NCBI GenBank assembly: GCA_035295745.1
Contig: DATGIL010000032.1
Span: 68,613-132,612, forward strand
Origin: JAIQFL01 sp035295745
GTDB lineage: Bacteria > Acidobacteriota > Terriglobia > Bryobacterales > Bryobacteraceae
DNA: 64,000 bases
Direction of reading: 5' to 3'
Shown here: positions 9,235 to 17,474 of the stretch, piece after piece
Layout of the letters: each line of letters starts with the position of its first letter
Numbering within the stretch: position 1 is the stretch's first letter
Program-made: the position numbers and the translations under genes
The notes under the pieces: model-generated
Database searches by the model: none
What the model was told of the DNA's origin: nothing
Seen by the model: only the letters and a program-made list of their open reading frames with translations

Positions 9235-11160
9235 ATGCGAGTCATCACAGTCGCGGCCGCAGCCGCTGGGCTGGCCGGCCTGTTGTATGGTCAAAGCGAC
9301 TGGCCTACGTTCGGACACGATCTGAGCGGGACCCGTTTTTCGACGCTCAAACAGATCGATGCCAAGAATGTGACCAAGCTGGTTCGCGCCTGGACGTATC
9401 ACATGAGCGCGACCGCTCAGGCCCCTGCGGCGCCGGGAAGCAGTGAGGCGGGCGACGCAGTGGAAGGTGGCGGCCGCGGGCGTGGAGGGAGGGGCGGCGG
9501 GCGCGGGGGCAACTCCGAAGTGTCGCCGCTGGTGATCAACGGGGTCATGTACCTGACCACAGGCGGCGGTCGAGTGGTCGCTCTGGAGCCGGAGACGGCC
9601 AAGGAAATCTGGACCTTCGACGTGAAGGATGGCGCCCCGGCGACCCGCGGTTTGGAATTTTGGGCCGGCGACAAGGACTCTCCGCCAACCATCCTCTTCG
9701 GCACTTCTACGGGAAAGCTTTTTGCGTTGAACGCCAAGACCGGGAAGCCGATTCCCGGGTTTGGCAACGAGGGGATCGTCGACATGAAGCCCGGCGCCCT
9801 AAACGGTCTGGCCAATTCCTCGTTCGGACTTTCTTCACCGCCGATTGTCTATAAGAACCTGGTCATCACGGGCGCTCATGTGCAAGAGGGACCGAGTATC
9901 GGCGCGGCGGGGGATACGCGCGCGTGGGACGTGCATACCGGCAAGCTCGTGTGGACGTTCCACTCGATTCCGCGCCCGGGAGAAACGGGCAGCGACACCT
10001 GGAAGGGCGATGACTGGAAGAATCGCTCCGGCACGAATGTGTGGGGTCTGTTCACGATCGATACGGAGAACGGCATCTTGTACATGCCGTTCGGCGAACC
10101 CACGACCGATTATTGGGGCGGCGACCGGCCGGGTAAGAACTTATTCGGCACCTCGCTGGTGGCCGTGGATGCGCTGACGGGAAAGCTGAGGTGGTATTTC
10201 CAGGTGGTTCACCATGACACTTGGGATTACGATCTTTGTGCGCCGCCGGTCCTCTTTGACGTCACCCGGAACGGCAAGAAAATTCCCGCAGTGGGAGAGT
10301 TGACCAAGAGCGGATACGTCTATATTCTGAACCGCCTTACTGGCGAACCGATCTACGGAGTGGAAGAACGCAAGGTCCCGGTGGAGGATGCGCTGCCGGG
10401 CGATCAGGCGTGGCCCACGCAGCCGATCCCACTGAAACCGCCGGCATTGGCGCGCACCAGCTTCAAGCGCGAAGAGCTGGCCACAGTTACACCCGAACTT
10501 AACAAGTTCTGCACGGAGCTGTTCGACAGCATTCCGGGCGGCCTGCATGCGATCGGATCGTTCACGCACTATTCCACCACCCCCAGCGTGATCTTTCCGA
10601 GCTCGATCGGTGGAGGGAACTGGAATCCGCCGTCCTTCGATCCGAAGCTCGGGTACCTCTTCGTGAATACTATGGACTTCGGCAGCCTCAACCAGATGGT
10701 GAAGAGCGCCGACGGCACGCGCTACAGCCGCGCCGGCTACAACGGCAACAACCGGTTCTGGGAGCCCGAGAGCAACATGCCGTGCAACCAGCCGCCCTGG
10801 GGCCGCCTGTTCGCGATCAACGTGAACACTGGTGAGATCGCGTGGCAGACGACCCTCGGCATTACGGACAGTCTGCCCGCCGAGAAGCAAAATACCGGCC
10901 GACCCAACATCGGAGGGTCGCTGGCGACCGCGGGCGGACTGGTCTTTATCGGCGCGACCGACGACAGCCGGTTTCGCGCCTTCGATTCCAAGACGGGCAA
11001 GGAACTTTGGGTCACCAAGATCGATGCGGGTGCACACTCGGCGCCGATGACGTTCCAGGGGAAAGACGGGAAGCAGTATATTGTCGTGACCGCGACTGGA
11101 GGCGGGTTTCTGGGCGATCGCAGCCGGGCCGACAGCGTGATTGCGTTTGCGCTTCCTTAG
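9235..11160 (+). CDS. PQQ-dependent dehydrogenase (quinoprotein), exported
   Basis: The 641-aa protein starts at ATG 9235, chosen because it begins a clean signal peptide (MRVITVAAAAAGLAGLLYGQ); the frame is open upstream to 9100. The mature protein begins DWPTFGHDLSGTRFSTLKQIDAKNVTKLVRAWTY, the standard opening of PQQ-dependent alcohol/glucose dehydrogenases. It continues with propeller W-motifs (VVALEPETAKEIWTFD, GKLRWYFQVVHHDTWDYD) and closes with NIGGSLATAGGLVFIGATDD. An RGG-rich insert of about 20 residues sits near 70-90. Such enzymes oxidise alcohols or sugars in the periplasm and pass electrons to quinone or cytochrome c; no C-terminal haem domain is fused. A haem protein is encoded 5 nt downstream. 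Confidence 0.92.
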   Translation: MRVITVAAAAAGLAGLLYGQSDWPTFGHDLSGTRFSTLKQIDAKNVTKLVRAWTYHMSATAQAPAAPGSSEAGDAVEGGGRGRGGRGGGRGGNSEVSPLVINGVMYLTTGGGRVVALEPETAKEIWTFDVKDGAPATRGLEFWAGDKDSPPTILFGTSTGKLFALNAKTGKPIPGFGNEGIVDMKPGALNGLANSSFGLSSPPIVYKNLVITGAHVQEGPSIGAAGDTRAWDVHTGKLVWTFHSIPRPGETGSDTWKGDDWKNRSGTNVWGLFTIDTENGILYMPFGEPTTDYWGGDRPGKNLFGTSLVAVDALTGKLRWYFQVVHHDTWDYDLCAPPVLFDVTRNGKKIPAVGELTKSGYVYILNRLTGEPIYGVEERKVPVEDALPGDQAWPTQPIPLKPPALARTSFKREELATVTPELNKFCTELFDSIPGGLHAIGSFTHYSTTPSVIFPSSIGGGNWNPPSFDPKLGYLFVNTMDFGSLNQMVKSADGTRYSRAGYNGNNRFWEPESNMPCNQPPWGRLFAINVNTGEIAWQTTLGITDSLPAEKQNTGRPNIGGSLATAGGLVFIGATDDSRFRAFDSKTGKELWVTKIDAGAHSAPMTFQGKDGKQYIVVTATGGGFLGDRSRADSVIAFALP

Positions 11161-11165
11161 GAACC

Positions 11166-11627
11166 ATGGGATCGCGTCTCTATTTCGCTGGTCTGCTGGT
11201 GGGCGCCACCCTGGCTGCCGGCGGCCAGGATACACTTGATTTGCCTGACGGGAAGGGCAAGGAGCAGGTGAAGAAGATTTGCGCCGGCTGCCATGAGATG
11301 TCTACGGTCACCGGCAGCAGGCGCACGAAAATCGGCTGGCAGCAGAATGTGGAAGAGATGATCTCCCGCGGAGCGGAGGGGTCCGACGCGGATATGGAGG
11401 CGGTGGTTGATTACCTCACGAAGTTCTTCGGCAAGCTGAACGTGAATACCGCGTCGGCAAAGGAGCTGCAATCGTTCCTGGGTTTGTCGGATGAAGAGGC
11501 GCAGGCGATCGTGACCTACCGGGAGCAGAACGGCAAGCTCAAGGACTTCGAACAACTGACGAAAGTGCCGGGGACGAATGTCGAAAAGCTGCGGGCGAAG
11601 AGATCTCTAATCGCGTTCAGCCTGTGA
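11166..11627 (+). CDS. Exported cytochrome c / helix-hairpin-helix fusion
   Basis: A 153-aa protein starting 5 nt after the PQQ dehydrogenase stop. It has a signal peptide (MGSRLYFAGLLVGATLAAGG), one haem c site CAGCH (39-43) with a small cytochrome-like region (about 25-90), and a ComEA-type HhH domain (91-153: LNVNTASAKELQSFLGLSDE, AIVTYREQNGKLKDFEQL, KVPGTNVEKLRAKR). The haem half is the likely electron acceptor of the upstream quinoprotein. The HhH half usually binds DNA, but in an exported cytochrome it may serve as a docking module. No distal Met ligand is certain; Met45 lies next to the haem motif. Confidence 0.85.
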   Translation: MGSRLYFAGLLVGATLAAGGQDTLDLPDGKGKEQVKKICAGCHEMSTVTGSRRTKIGWQQNVEEMISRGAEGSDADMEAVVDYLTKFFGKLNVNTASAKELQSFLGLSDEEAQAIVTYREQNGKLKDFEQLTKVPGTNVEKLRAKRSLIAFSL

Positions 11628-11661
11628 AGTGTACTCTGGGAAAGATCGAGAGACGGTAATT

Positions 11662-13440
11662 ATGGGAAATGGTCGAAGTACCGTGATTCTGCAAGAGCCG
11701 GCCACCGGCGAGGCAATCAAAACCCGAATTGCGGCGTATCTGCTCACGGATTATCTGGAGCAACTCGGGGTGGAAGTGATCTTCGGACTCTGCGGTCACA
11801 CCGTGATCGCGTTTCTGGATGCGCTGGGGAAGAGCCGGATCCGCTTCATCTCAACGCGGCACGAGCAGGTGGCTGCACATGCGGCGGATGGTTACGCGCG
11901 TGCGTCGGGAAAGCCGGGCGTGCTGCTGACCCATCTGGGGCCGGGTCTGACGAATGCAGCAACCGGGGTCGCCAACGCGGCGCTCGATTCCATCCCGATG
12001 GTGGTGATCGCGGGTGACGTGCCCTCGCACTATTTCGGACGCCACCCCCACCAGGAAATCAATCTCCACATGGATGGCGACCAATTCCAGATCTACCGCC
12101 CATTCTGTAAACGCATCTATCGTGTCGATCGGCCGGCCGATCTTCCGCGGATTGTCGAGCGCGCCTTCCACCTTTCCCAAACCGGGCGTCCGGGTCCCGT
12201 GCTGGTTGACGTTCCCATGGACATTTTCTCGGCGGACCTGCCGATCGACGCTTTCCAGAAGATGCCGGCTCCCGTCGCTCGGCCCGCGATCGATCCCGAA
12301 GCGGTCAAACGGATTATCGACGCCTTGTCTGAAGCGAAACATCCGGTGATCTACGCGGGGGGCGGAGTGCTCTCGTCCGGAGCGACCGCGGAGCTTGCCG
12401 CACTGGCGGAAGCGCTAGAAATCCCCGTGGCGCACACGCTTATGGGCAAGGGATGCATGCACGAGGATCATCCTCTTCTGCTCGGCATGACAGGATTTTG
12501 GGGAACACCCATCGCAAATGAAATGTGCCGCACCGCCGACCTGATTCTGGCTGTGGGAACGCGCCTCGCCGAAGCATCTTCCAGTTCGTGGGACCCGCGC
12601 TTCACGTTCGCGATTCCGCCAGGCCGGCTGATGCACATCGATATCGACCCGGCGGAAATTGGCCGCAACTTTCCTACAGAATTCGGGGTGGTGGCAGACG
12701 CAAAGAAGGCGCTGGGATGCCTGGCCGCGGCCGCCAAAAGCACGCATCGGGCGGTGCGGGATGGAGTCCGCGCGCGGATCTCGTCCGGGCGGCGGGAGTT
12801 TGCGAGCAACTGGGCCCATCAACGCAGATCGGACCAATTCCCCATGCGTCCCGAGCGCATTCTGGCAGAACTCCGTTCCGCAGTTCCGGAAGACGGCTTC
12901 ATCGTCACCGATGTCGGTTGGAACAAGAACGGCGTTGGACAACAGTTTCCGATCACTGTTCCGGGCACTTTCATCACACCGAGCGGATTGGCCACCATGG
13001 GCTTCGGTCCGTCCGCGGTACTGGGAGTGAAGATGGCGCAGCCGAAGCGTGCCGCCGTCGCCCTGATTGGCGATGGGGCATTCGGCAGCAATCCGTCGGT
13101 GGTCGCCACCGCCATGGAGGCCAATTTGCCGGTCGTCTGGGTGGTGATGGACAACTCCGCTTTCGGCACCATCGCCGGCCTGGAAAAGATGCACTACGGT
13201 TGGAGTTTCGGTTGCCTTTTCGAGCGCAATGGCCAGCCATATACCGTGGACTATGCAGCGATTGCCCGCGGATTCGGCGCCCGTGGAATCTCCATACGAT
13301 CGGCCGCTGAACTTGGTCCGGCTCTGAAGGAAGCGCTTGCCTCCGATATTCCCACGGTGATTCAGGTTCCCATGGAAAATGCTCCCACGCCCACGCCGGG
13401 GCACTGGAATATTAACGATATTTACCGGATGGGATCGTAG
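11662..13440 (+). CDS. ThDP-dependent enzyme, acetolactate synthase-like
   Basis: The 592-aa protein starts at ATG 11662; GTG 11629 is possible but lacks a better ribosome binding site. All three domains of the ThDP decarboxylase/lyase family are present: Pyr domain with catalytic Glu68 in RHEQVAAHAADGYARASG, central domain (VIYAGGGVLSSGATAELAALAEAL), and PP domain with GDGAFG at about 470 and MDNSAFG at about 497, the cofactor/Mg site. It resembles acetolactate-synthase-like enzymes, but no regulatory subunit is nearby, and the next genes are an acylating aldehyde dehydrogenase and an HMG-CoA-lyase-like enzyme. A catabolic carboligase or decarboxylase producing an aldehyde is more likely than amino-acid biosynthesis. 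It does not resemble sulfoacetaldehyde acetyltransferase closely. Confidence 0.82.
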   Translation: MGNGRSTVILQEPATGEAIKTRIAAYLLTDYLEQLGVEVIFGLCGHTVIAFLDALGKSRIRFISTRHEQVAAHAADGYARASGKPGVLLTHLGPGLTNAATGVANAALDSIPMVVIAGDVPSHYFGRHPHQEINLHMDGDQFQIYRPFCKRIYRVDRPADLPRIVERAFHLSQTGRPGPVLVDVPMDIFSADLPIDAFQKMPAPVARPAIDPEAVKRIIDALSEAKHPVIYAGGGVLSSGATAELAALAEALEIPVAHTLMGKGCMHEDHPLLLGMTGFWGTPIANEMCRTADLILAVGTRLAEASSSSWDPRFTFAIPPGRLMHIDIDPAEIGRNFPTEFGVVADAKKALGCLAAAAKSTHRAVRDGVRARISSGRREFASNWAHQRRSDQFPMRPERILAELRSAVPEDGFIVTDVGWNKNGVGQQFPITVPGTFITPSGLATMGFGPSAVLGVKMAQPKRAAVALIGDGAFGSNPSVVATAMEANLPVVWVVMDNSAFGTIAGLEKMHYGWSFGCLFERNGQPYTVDYAAIARGFGARGISIRSAAELGPALKEALASDIPTVIQVPMENAPTPTPGHWNINDIYRMGS

Positions 13441-13462
13441 AAAGGATTCCGGGAAGAGACCC

Positions 13463-14869
13463 ATGGCAAGAGCGCTGACCGAAGAGGAGAAGCAATACGC
13501 GCAGGAGCTCCTGCAACGCGCCAGGTGCGCCATGCGCGCCATCGAGAGCTACGACCAGGCAACGGTAGACCGGCTATGCCGGGCAGTCGCGTGGGCTACC
13601 GCTAACGAGCAGACTGCGACGCGGCTGGCGTACATGGGGGTCGATGAGAGCGGACTCGGCGATCGGGAAGGCCGGCCCAATAAGCGGTTCAAGATCCTGG
13701 GAATCCTGCGCGATGCGTTGCGGCAGAAAAGCATAGGCATCATTGAAGAAATCCCCGAGAAGGGAATCGTGAAATATGCCAAGCCCGCCGGCGTGATTGC
13801 GTCGATCGTGCCAGTGACGAATGCCGCATTGACCGAACCGGGCAACGGGATCTACGCTTTGAAGTGCAAGGACGCGATCATCTTTTCGCCCCACCCGGCG
13901 AGCAAGAATACCACGCTCGAAACCGTCCGCATCATGCGCGCCTGTATGAAGAAGCATGGGGCGCCGGAAGATATCTTTCAGTGTCTCGAAAAGCCCAGCA
14001 TTCCCTTGGCACAGGAGTTGATGTCGATTTGCGACCTCACGATTGCCACCGGGGGCAGCGCTATGGTGAAGGCGGCATACAGTTCCGGCAAGCCTGCCTA
14101 TGGAGTTGGCGCCGGGAACGCCACGATGGTGATCGACGAGACCGCCGACATCGAGGAAGCCGCACGGAACACGCGCTTGAGCAAGACATCCGACAACGGG
14201 TCGGGCTGCTCCGCTGACGGGAATCTGCTGGTGGACGATTCCATCTACGACCGTTTCATCGAGCAACTCCAGCGGGAGCACGGCTACCTGGTCACGGAAG
14301 TGGAAAAACAGCGCCTGCAGGCGGCGATGTGGGATGAAGAAGGACACCGCACCAGCAGCACGATCGCGCGGCCTGCGCAAAAGATCGCGGAGATCGCCGG
14401 TTTCCGCATTCCAGATGGAAAGAAGTTCCTGATCGTGGAAGAGTCGCATATCGGAAAGGAGTACCTCTTTTCCAGCGAGAAGCTCTCGCCGGTGCTCGCG
14501 ATTTTCCGGTACCACGGATTCGAAAATGCGCTGGAGATGGTGAAGCAGATCTACGAAGTGGGCGGCAAAGGGCACTCCTGCGGGATCTATTCCTTCGACG
14601 ACGACCATATCCACCGGCTGGCGCTCACAGCGCCGGTGAGCCGGATGATGGTGCGGCAGCCGCAGTCGAAGGCCAACGCGGGTGCCTTCAACAACGGGAT
14701 GCCGATGACTTCCAGCATGGGATGCGGGATCTGGGGGGGAAACATCACCAACGAAAACATCGCCCTGAAGCACTACATGCAGCTGACCTGGGTAAGCCGG
14801 CCGATTGCAGAGGACAGGCCGTCCGAAGCCGAATTATTCGGAGAGTTTTACAACTCCGAAGTCTTTTGA
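13463..14869 (+). CDS. CoA-acylating aldehyde dehydrogenase (SauS/AdhE-N-like)
   Basis: The 468-aa protein starts at ATG 13463, 22 nt after the ThDP gene. It has the acylating aldehyde dehydrogenase fold: GVIASIVPVTNAAL, KDAIIFSPHPAS, ATGGSAMVKAAYSSGKPAYGVGAGN (cofactor region) and Cys249 in SDNGSGCSADGN, the expected nucleophile. The ending MGCGIWGGNITNENIALKHYMQLTWVSRPI is typical of the sulfoacetaldehyde/acetaldehyde CoA-acylating group. It should convert an aldehyde to acyl-CoA with NAD(P)+ and CoA. The aldehyde may come from the preceding ThDP enzyme. Substrate choice cannot be decided from sequence. Confidence 0.85.
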   Translation: MARALTEEEKQYAQELLQRARCAMRAIESYDQATVDRLCRAVAWATANEQTATRLAYMGVDESGLGDREGRPNKRFKILGILRDALRQKSIGIIEEIPEKGIVKYAKPAGVIASIVPVTNAALTEPGNGIYALKCKDAIIFSPHPASKNTTLETVRIMRACMKKHGAPEDIFQCLEKPSIPLAQELMSICDLTIATGGSAMVKAAYSSGKPAYGVGAGNATMVIDETADIEEAARNTRLSKTSDNGSGCSADGNLLVDDSIYDRFIEQLQREHGYLVTEVEKQRLQAAMWDEEGHRTSSTIARPAQKIAEIAGFRIPDGKKFLIVEESHIGKEYLFSSEKLSPVLAIFRYHGFENALEMVKQIYEVGGKGHSCGIYSFDDDHIHRLALTAPVSRMMVRQPQSKANAGAFNNGMPMTSSMGCGIWGGNITNENIALKHYMQLTWVSRPIAEDRPSEAELFGEFYNSEVF

Positions 14870-14871
14870 AC

Positions 14872-15828
14872 ATGTCCGATCGATCCGCGGAAATTGACGT
14901 TCTCGTGAGTGAAGTGGGGCCTCGCGATGGACTCCAAAGTGTCGCGAGGGTGATGCCGACCGGCGTCAAGCATCGCTGGATCGCGGCGTTGGCGGGTGCC
15001 GGTATTCGGGAGATCGAAGTGGGATCTTTCGTTTCTCCCAAGCTGCTGCCGCAGATGGCGGATGCCGAGGAAGTGGTGCGGGAGGCGGTCAAGATCGAGG
15101 GGCTGACGGTGCTCGCCCTGGCGCCGAACCTGAAGGGTGCGGAACGCGGAATCTCGGCCGGGGTTCACAAATTGAACTTCCCGGTGTCGGCCTCGCGCGC
15201 ACACAGCATGTCGAATATCCGCATGACACCCGAAGAGGCGATCGAGCAGGTGCGGATGGCGTGCGAAGTGTGCAACCGCATCCCGCCAGATTCACGCCCA
15301 TCCGTGGAGGTCGGCATCTCGACCGCATTTGGGTGCTCGATGGAGGGGAACGTTTCCGAAGACTGGGTAATGCGGATGGCTGCGGAGCTGGTCAAAGCGG
15401 GCGCGCAGTCGGTAGGGCTTTCCGACACGGCTGGTTCCGCAAATCCCGTCCAGGTCAAGCGTATGTTTGTGCGCCTGCAACGCGAGATCGGTGACTATGC
15501 CGGCGCAGCGCACTTCCACAATACGCGAGGGCAGGGCCTGGCGAACGTGGTGGCTGCGCTGGATGCTGGCGTGACCACATTCGACGCCTCTCAGGGCGGA
15601 CTCGGCGGTTGTCCGTACGCTCCCGGCGCTACTGGCAATATCGTGACGGAAGATCTGGTCTTTCTGCTCGAATCCATGGGATTGAGAACGGGCATTGACC
15701 TCGACCGGCTGATTGCCGCACGCGATGTGATTCTCGAGGGCTTGCCAGGAGAGGCACTCTACGGCAACGTGCCCTGTGCGGGAGTTCCCAAAGGGTTCGT
15801 GTACGCGTCATCCGGGAGTCGTGGATGA
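14872..15828 (+). CDS. HMG-CoA lyase-like enzyme (HMGL/DRE-TIM family)
   Basis: The 318-aa protein starts at ATG 14872, 2 nt after the upstream stop. It has the TIM-barrel lyase signature: SEVGPRDGLQSV (metal and catalytic Arg-Asp), EVGSFVSPKLLPQM, VEVGISTAFGCSMEG, LSDTAGSANP, AAHFHNTRGQGLANVVAALDAG (metal-binding HxHN variant HFHN) and GGLGGCPYAPGATGN with Cys247 as the flexible-loop catalytic Cys. HMG-CoA lyases cleave 3-hydroxy-3-methylglutaryl-CoA; relatives cleave citramalyl-CoA or other 3-hydroxyacyl-CoAs. No leucine-degradation genes are adjacent, so the real substrate is likely a different branched or hydroxylated acyl-CoA formed by this operon. Confidence 0.87.
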   Translation: MSDRSAEIDVLVSEVGPRDGLQSVARVMPTGVKHRWIAALAGAGIREIEVGSFVSPKLLPQMADAEEVVREAVKIEGLTVLALAPNLKGAERGISAGVHKLNFPVSASRAHSMSNIRMTPEEAIEQVRMACEVCNRIPPDSRPSVEVGISTAFGCSMEGNVSEDWVMRMAAELVKAGAQSVGLSDTAGSANPVQVKRMFVRLQREIGDYAGAAHFHNTRGQGLANVVAALDAGVTTFDASQGGLGGCPYAPGATGNIVTEDLVFLLESMGLRTGIDLDRLIAARDVILEGLPGEALYGNVPCAGVPKGFVYASSGSRG

Positions 15829-17156
15829 ACCCACGTGCGGCAGTCCGCCCGGAAGAGACGCAGAGCCAACCGCCGGCGTCTCCGGCGGTCACGTGGCGAT
15901 CATGGCTGGTGTGGGGAATCGCAGCACTGTTCTATCTCACTGGCTTCTACCAGCGGGTTTCTCCCGCAGTGATGACTTCGGAGCTGATGCGGGATTTCGG
16001 ATTGGGCGCCAAGAATCTGGGCAGCTTGTCGGCATTCTATTTCTACTTCTACGTGGCCATGCAGGTGCCGGCCGGAGTGCTCATCGATTCCTGGGGCGCG
16101 AGGAAGTTGCTCTTCTGGGGAGCGCTCTCTGCCGCGGCGGGCACGTTCCTGTTCGGGACCACGTCCAACTTCGCGCTGGCGTGTGCCGGACGGGCGATCA
16201 TCGGAGGCGCGACTGCGGCGGGATGGCTGGTGCTCCTGAAACTGGCGACGCATTGGTTTCCCGCTCCCCGATTTGCAATGCTCTCCGGCCTCGGTTTGTT
16301 CTTCGGGAATGTGGGCGCGCTGTTTGCCCAGGTGCCTCTCAGACTTCTGATCGAGCATTTCGGCTGGCGGAGCGTAGTGGTCGGATCGGCGGTGATTCTT
16401 CTGTCGGTGTGCGGCGCGGTGTGGCTGTTCGTCAGAAATGACCCATTCGAGGCTGGGCTGGAGAGTCATGCGCCGGCCGCCTTACGGATGCAGGACCGGC
16501 GCCGGATGGGGGCACTGCTGGCGGGTTTCCAGAAGGTCTTCGGATACCGCAATACCTGGTTCATCTTCTTTGCGCAGGGCGGAATTGTCGGGCCGATCCT
16601 GGCTTTTACCGGGCTGTGGGGAACGCCTTTTCTCAGGACAAAATACGGCCTGGCACCGGCCCAGGCCGCTGCGGTCTGCTCGGTGATGATTGTCTGCTGG
16701 GCTGTCGCCAGCCCGATCGCCGGTGCGCTATCCGATCGCATCGGCCGGCGGAAACCAATCTACCTCATGGGCGCCGCGGTCTCGGCCGCGGGCTGGATCG
16801 CCATGTTCTATGCGTCACTGGCGTTGCCCGCATTCGTCGCGGTCGCGGCATTGACGAGCCTTGCGAGCGGCGCCGTGGTGCTAGGGTTTGCATACGCGAA
16901 GGAATCGGTGCCGGTGCACTTTCTGGGAACCATTTCGGGCGCCATCAATATCGGCAATATGATCGGCCCCATGTTGCTACAACCTGGCATAGGGCAAATG
17001 CTGGAGAGGAATTGGGCCGGCCAGATGGTGAACGGCGTCCGCATTTACGATCTTCCGGCGTACCACGCCGCGTTCTTCCTGATCGTCGGCTGGGCACTGG
17101 CATCGTGCCTCCTGATCTCATTGACGACTGAGACCTTCTGCCGCGGCCGCAGTTAA
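15825..17156 (+). CDS. Major facilitator superfamily transporter
   Basis: The 443-aa protein overlaps the lyase stop by the ATGA motif, implying translational coupling. Twelve hydrophobic segments are apparent, with the loop 2-3 motif GVLIDSWGARKLL and the loop 8-9 motif GALSDRIGRRKPI, both typical of MFS. NDPFEAGLE in the central loop and the opening FYLTGFYQRVSPAVM resemble organic-anion/sugar-acid importers of the ACS type. As last gene of the operon it probably imports the substrate of the preceding enzymes, or the product of the periplasmic quinoprotein. Confidence 0.88.
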   Translation: MNPRAAVRPEETQSQPPASPAVTWRSWLVWGIAALFYLTGFYQRVSPAVMTSELMRDFGLGAKNLGSLSAFYFYFYVAMQVPAGVLIDSWGARKLLFWGALSAAAGTFLFGTTSNFALACAGRAIIGGATAAGWLVLLKLATHWFPAPRFAMLSGLGLFFGNVGALFAQVPLRLLIEHFGWRSVVVGSAVILLSVCGAVWLFVRNDPFEAGLESHAPAALRMQDRRRMGALLAGFQKVFGYRNTWFIFFAQGGIVGPILAFTGLWGTPFLRTKYGLAPAQAAAVCSVMIVCWAVASPIAGALSDRIGRRKPIYLMGAAVSAAGWIAMFYASLALPAFVAVAALTSLASGAVVLGFAYAKESVPVHFLGTISGAINIGNMIGPMLLQPGIGQMLERNWAGQMVNGVRIYDLPAYHAAFFLIVGWALASCLLISLTTETFCRGRS

Positions 17157-17203
17157 GACTTGCAACCAGGCTTTGGACGGCAAGACTGGGAACGATCGGG
17201 ACA

Positions 17204-17228
17204 TCGCTTGCTGACGCGCGCGGCTCGC
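17204..17228 (+). repeat. Dispersed repeat A, copy 4
   Basis: The core GCTTGCTGACGCGCGCGGCT with flanking CATC is nearly identical to the inverted copy at 6031-6062. It lies 3' of the MFS gene, where a terminator or mRNA-stabilising hairpin would be expected. Confidence 0.65.
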
Positions 17229-17328
17229 GTCGGAGCACCACCGTGTGGTTTTCAGAGAGCGCTGTAAACACACGGTCGGAAGACTACTCAACGCGAGCCA
17301 CTCCCTGCGCATTCACGTAGCGGTTACC

Positions 17329-17377
17329 GTAACAGCACTGTTAATTCATTGAATCGCTGTCGAATTCTGGCTAGGAT
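17329..17377 (+). promoter_or_regulatory. Operator-promoter module 2
   Basis: GTAAC (17329-17333), six bases, GTTAA (17340-17344), four bases, TTGAAT (17349-17354, -35), 17 bp and TAGGAT (17372-17377, -10). The centre TAACAG-CA-CTGTTA is a perfect 6+6 palindrome. It would drive the Oar-like receptor gene. Confidence 0.6.
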
Positions 17378-17474
17378 CACGCTAGCACTTTGGTCCAGGG
17401 ATGAAGCTACAGGGGCATTCCACTGGGCTTTCCACCGATTACGACCGGACAACAGGGCAATGAGGAGGTTCCAC

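Noticed and set aside
11662..14869. Sulfoacetaldehyde pathway (Xsc plus SauS)
   Set aside because: The dehydrogenase is SauS-like, but the ThDP enzyme lacks resemblance to Xsc, and no phosphotransacetylase is present.
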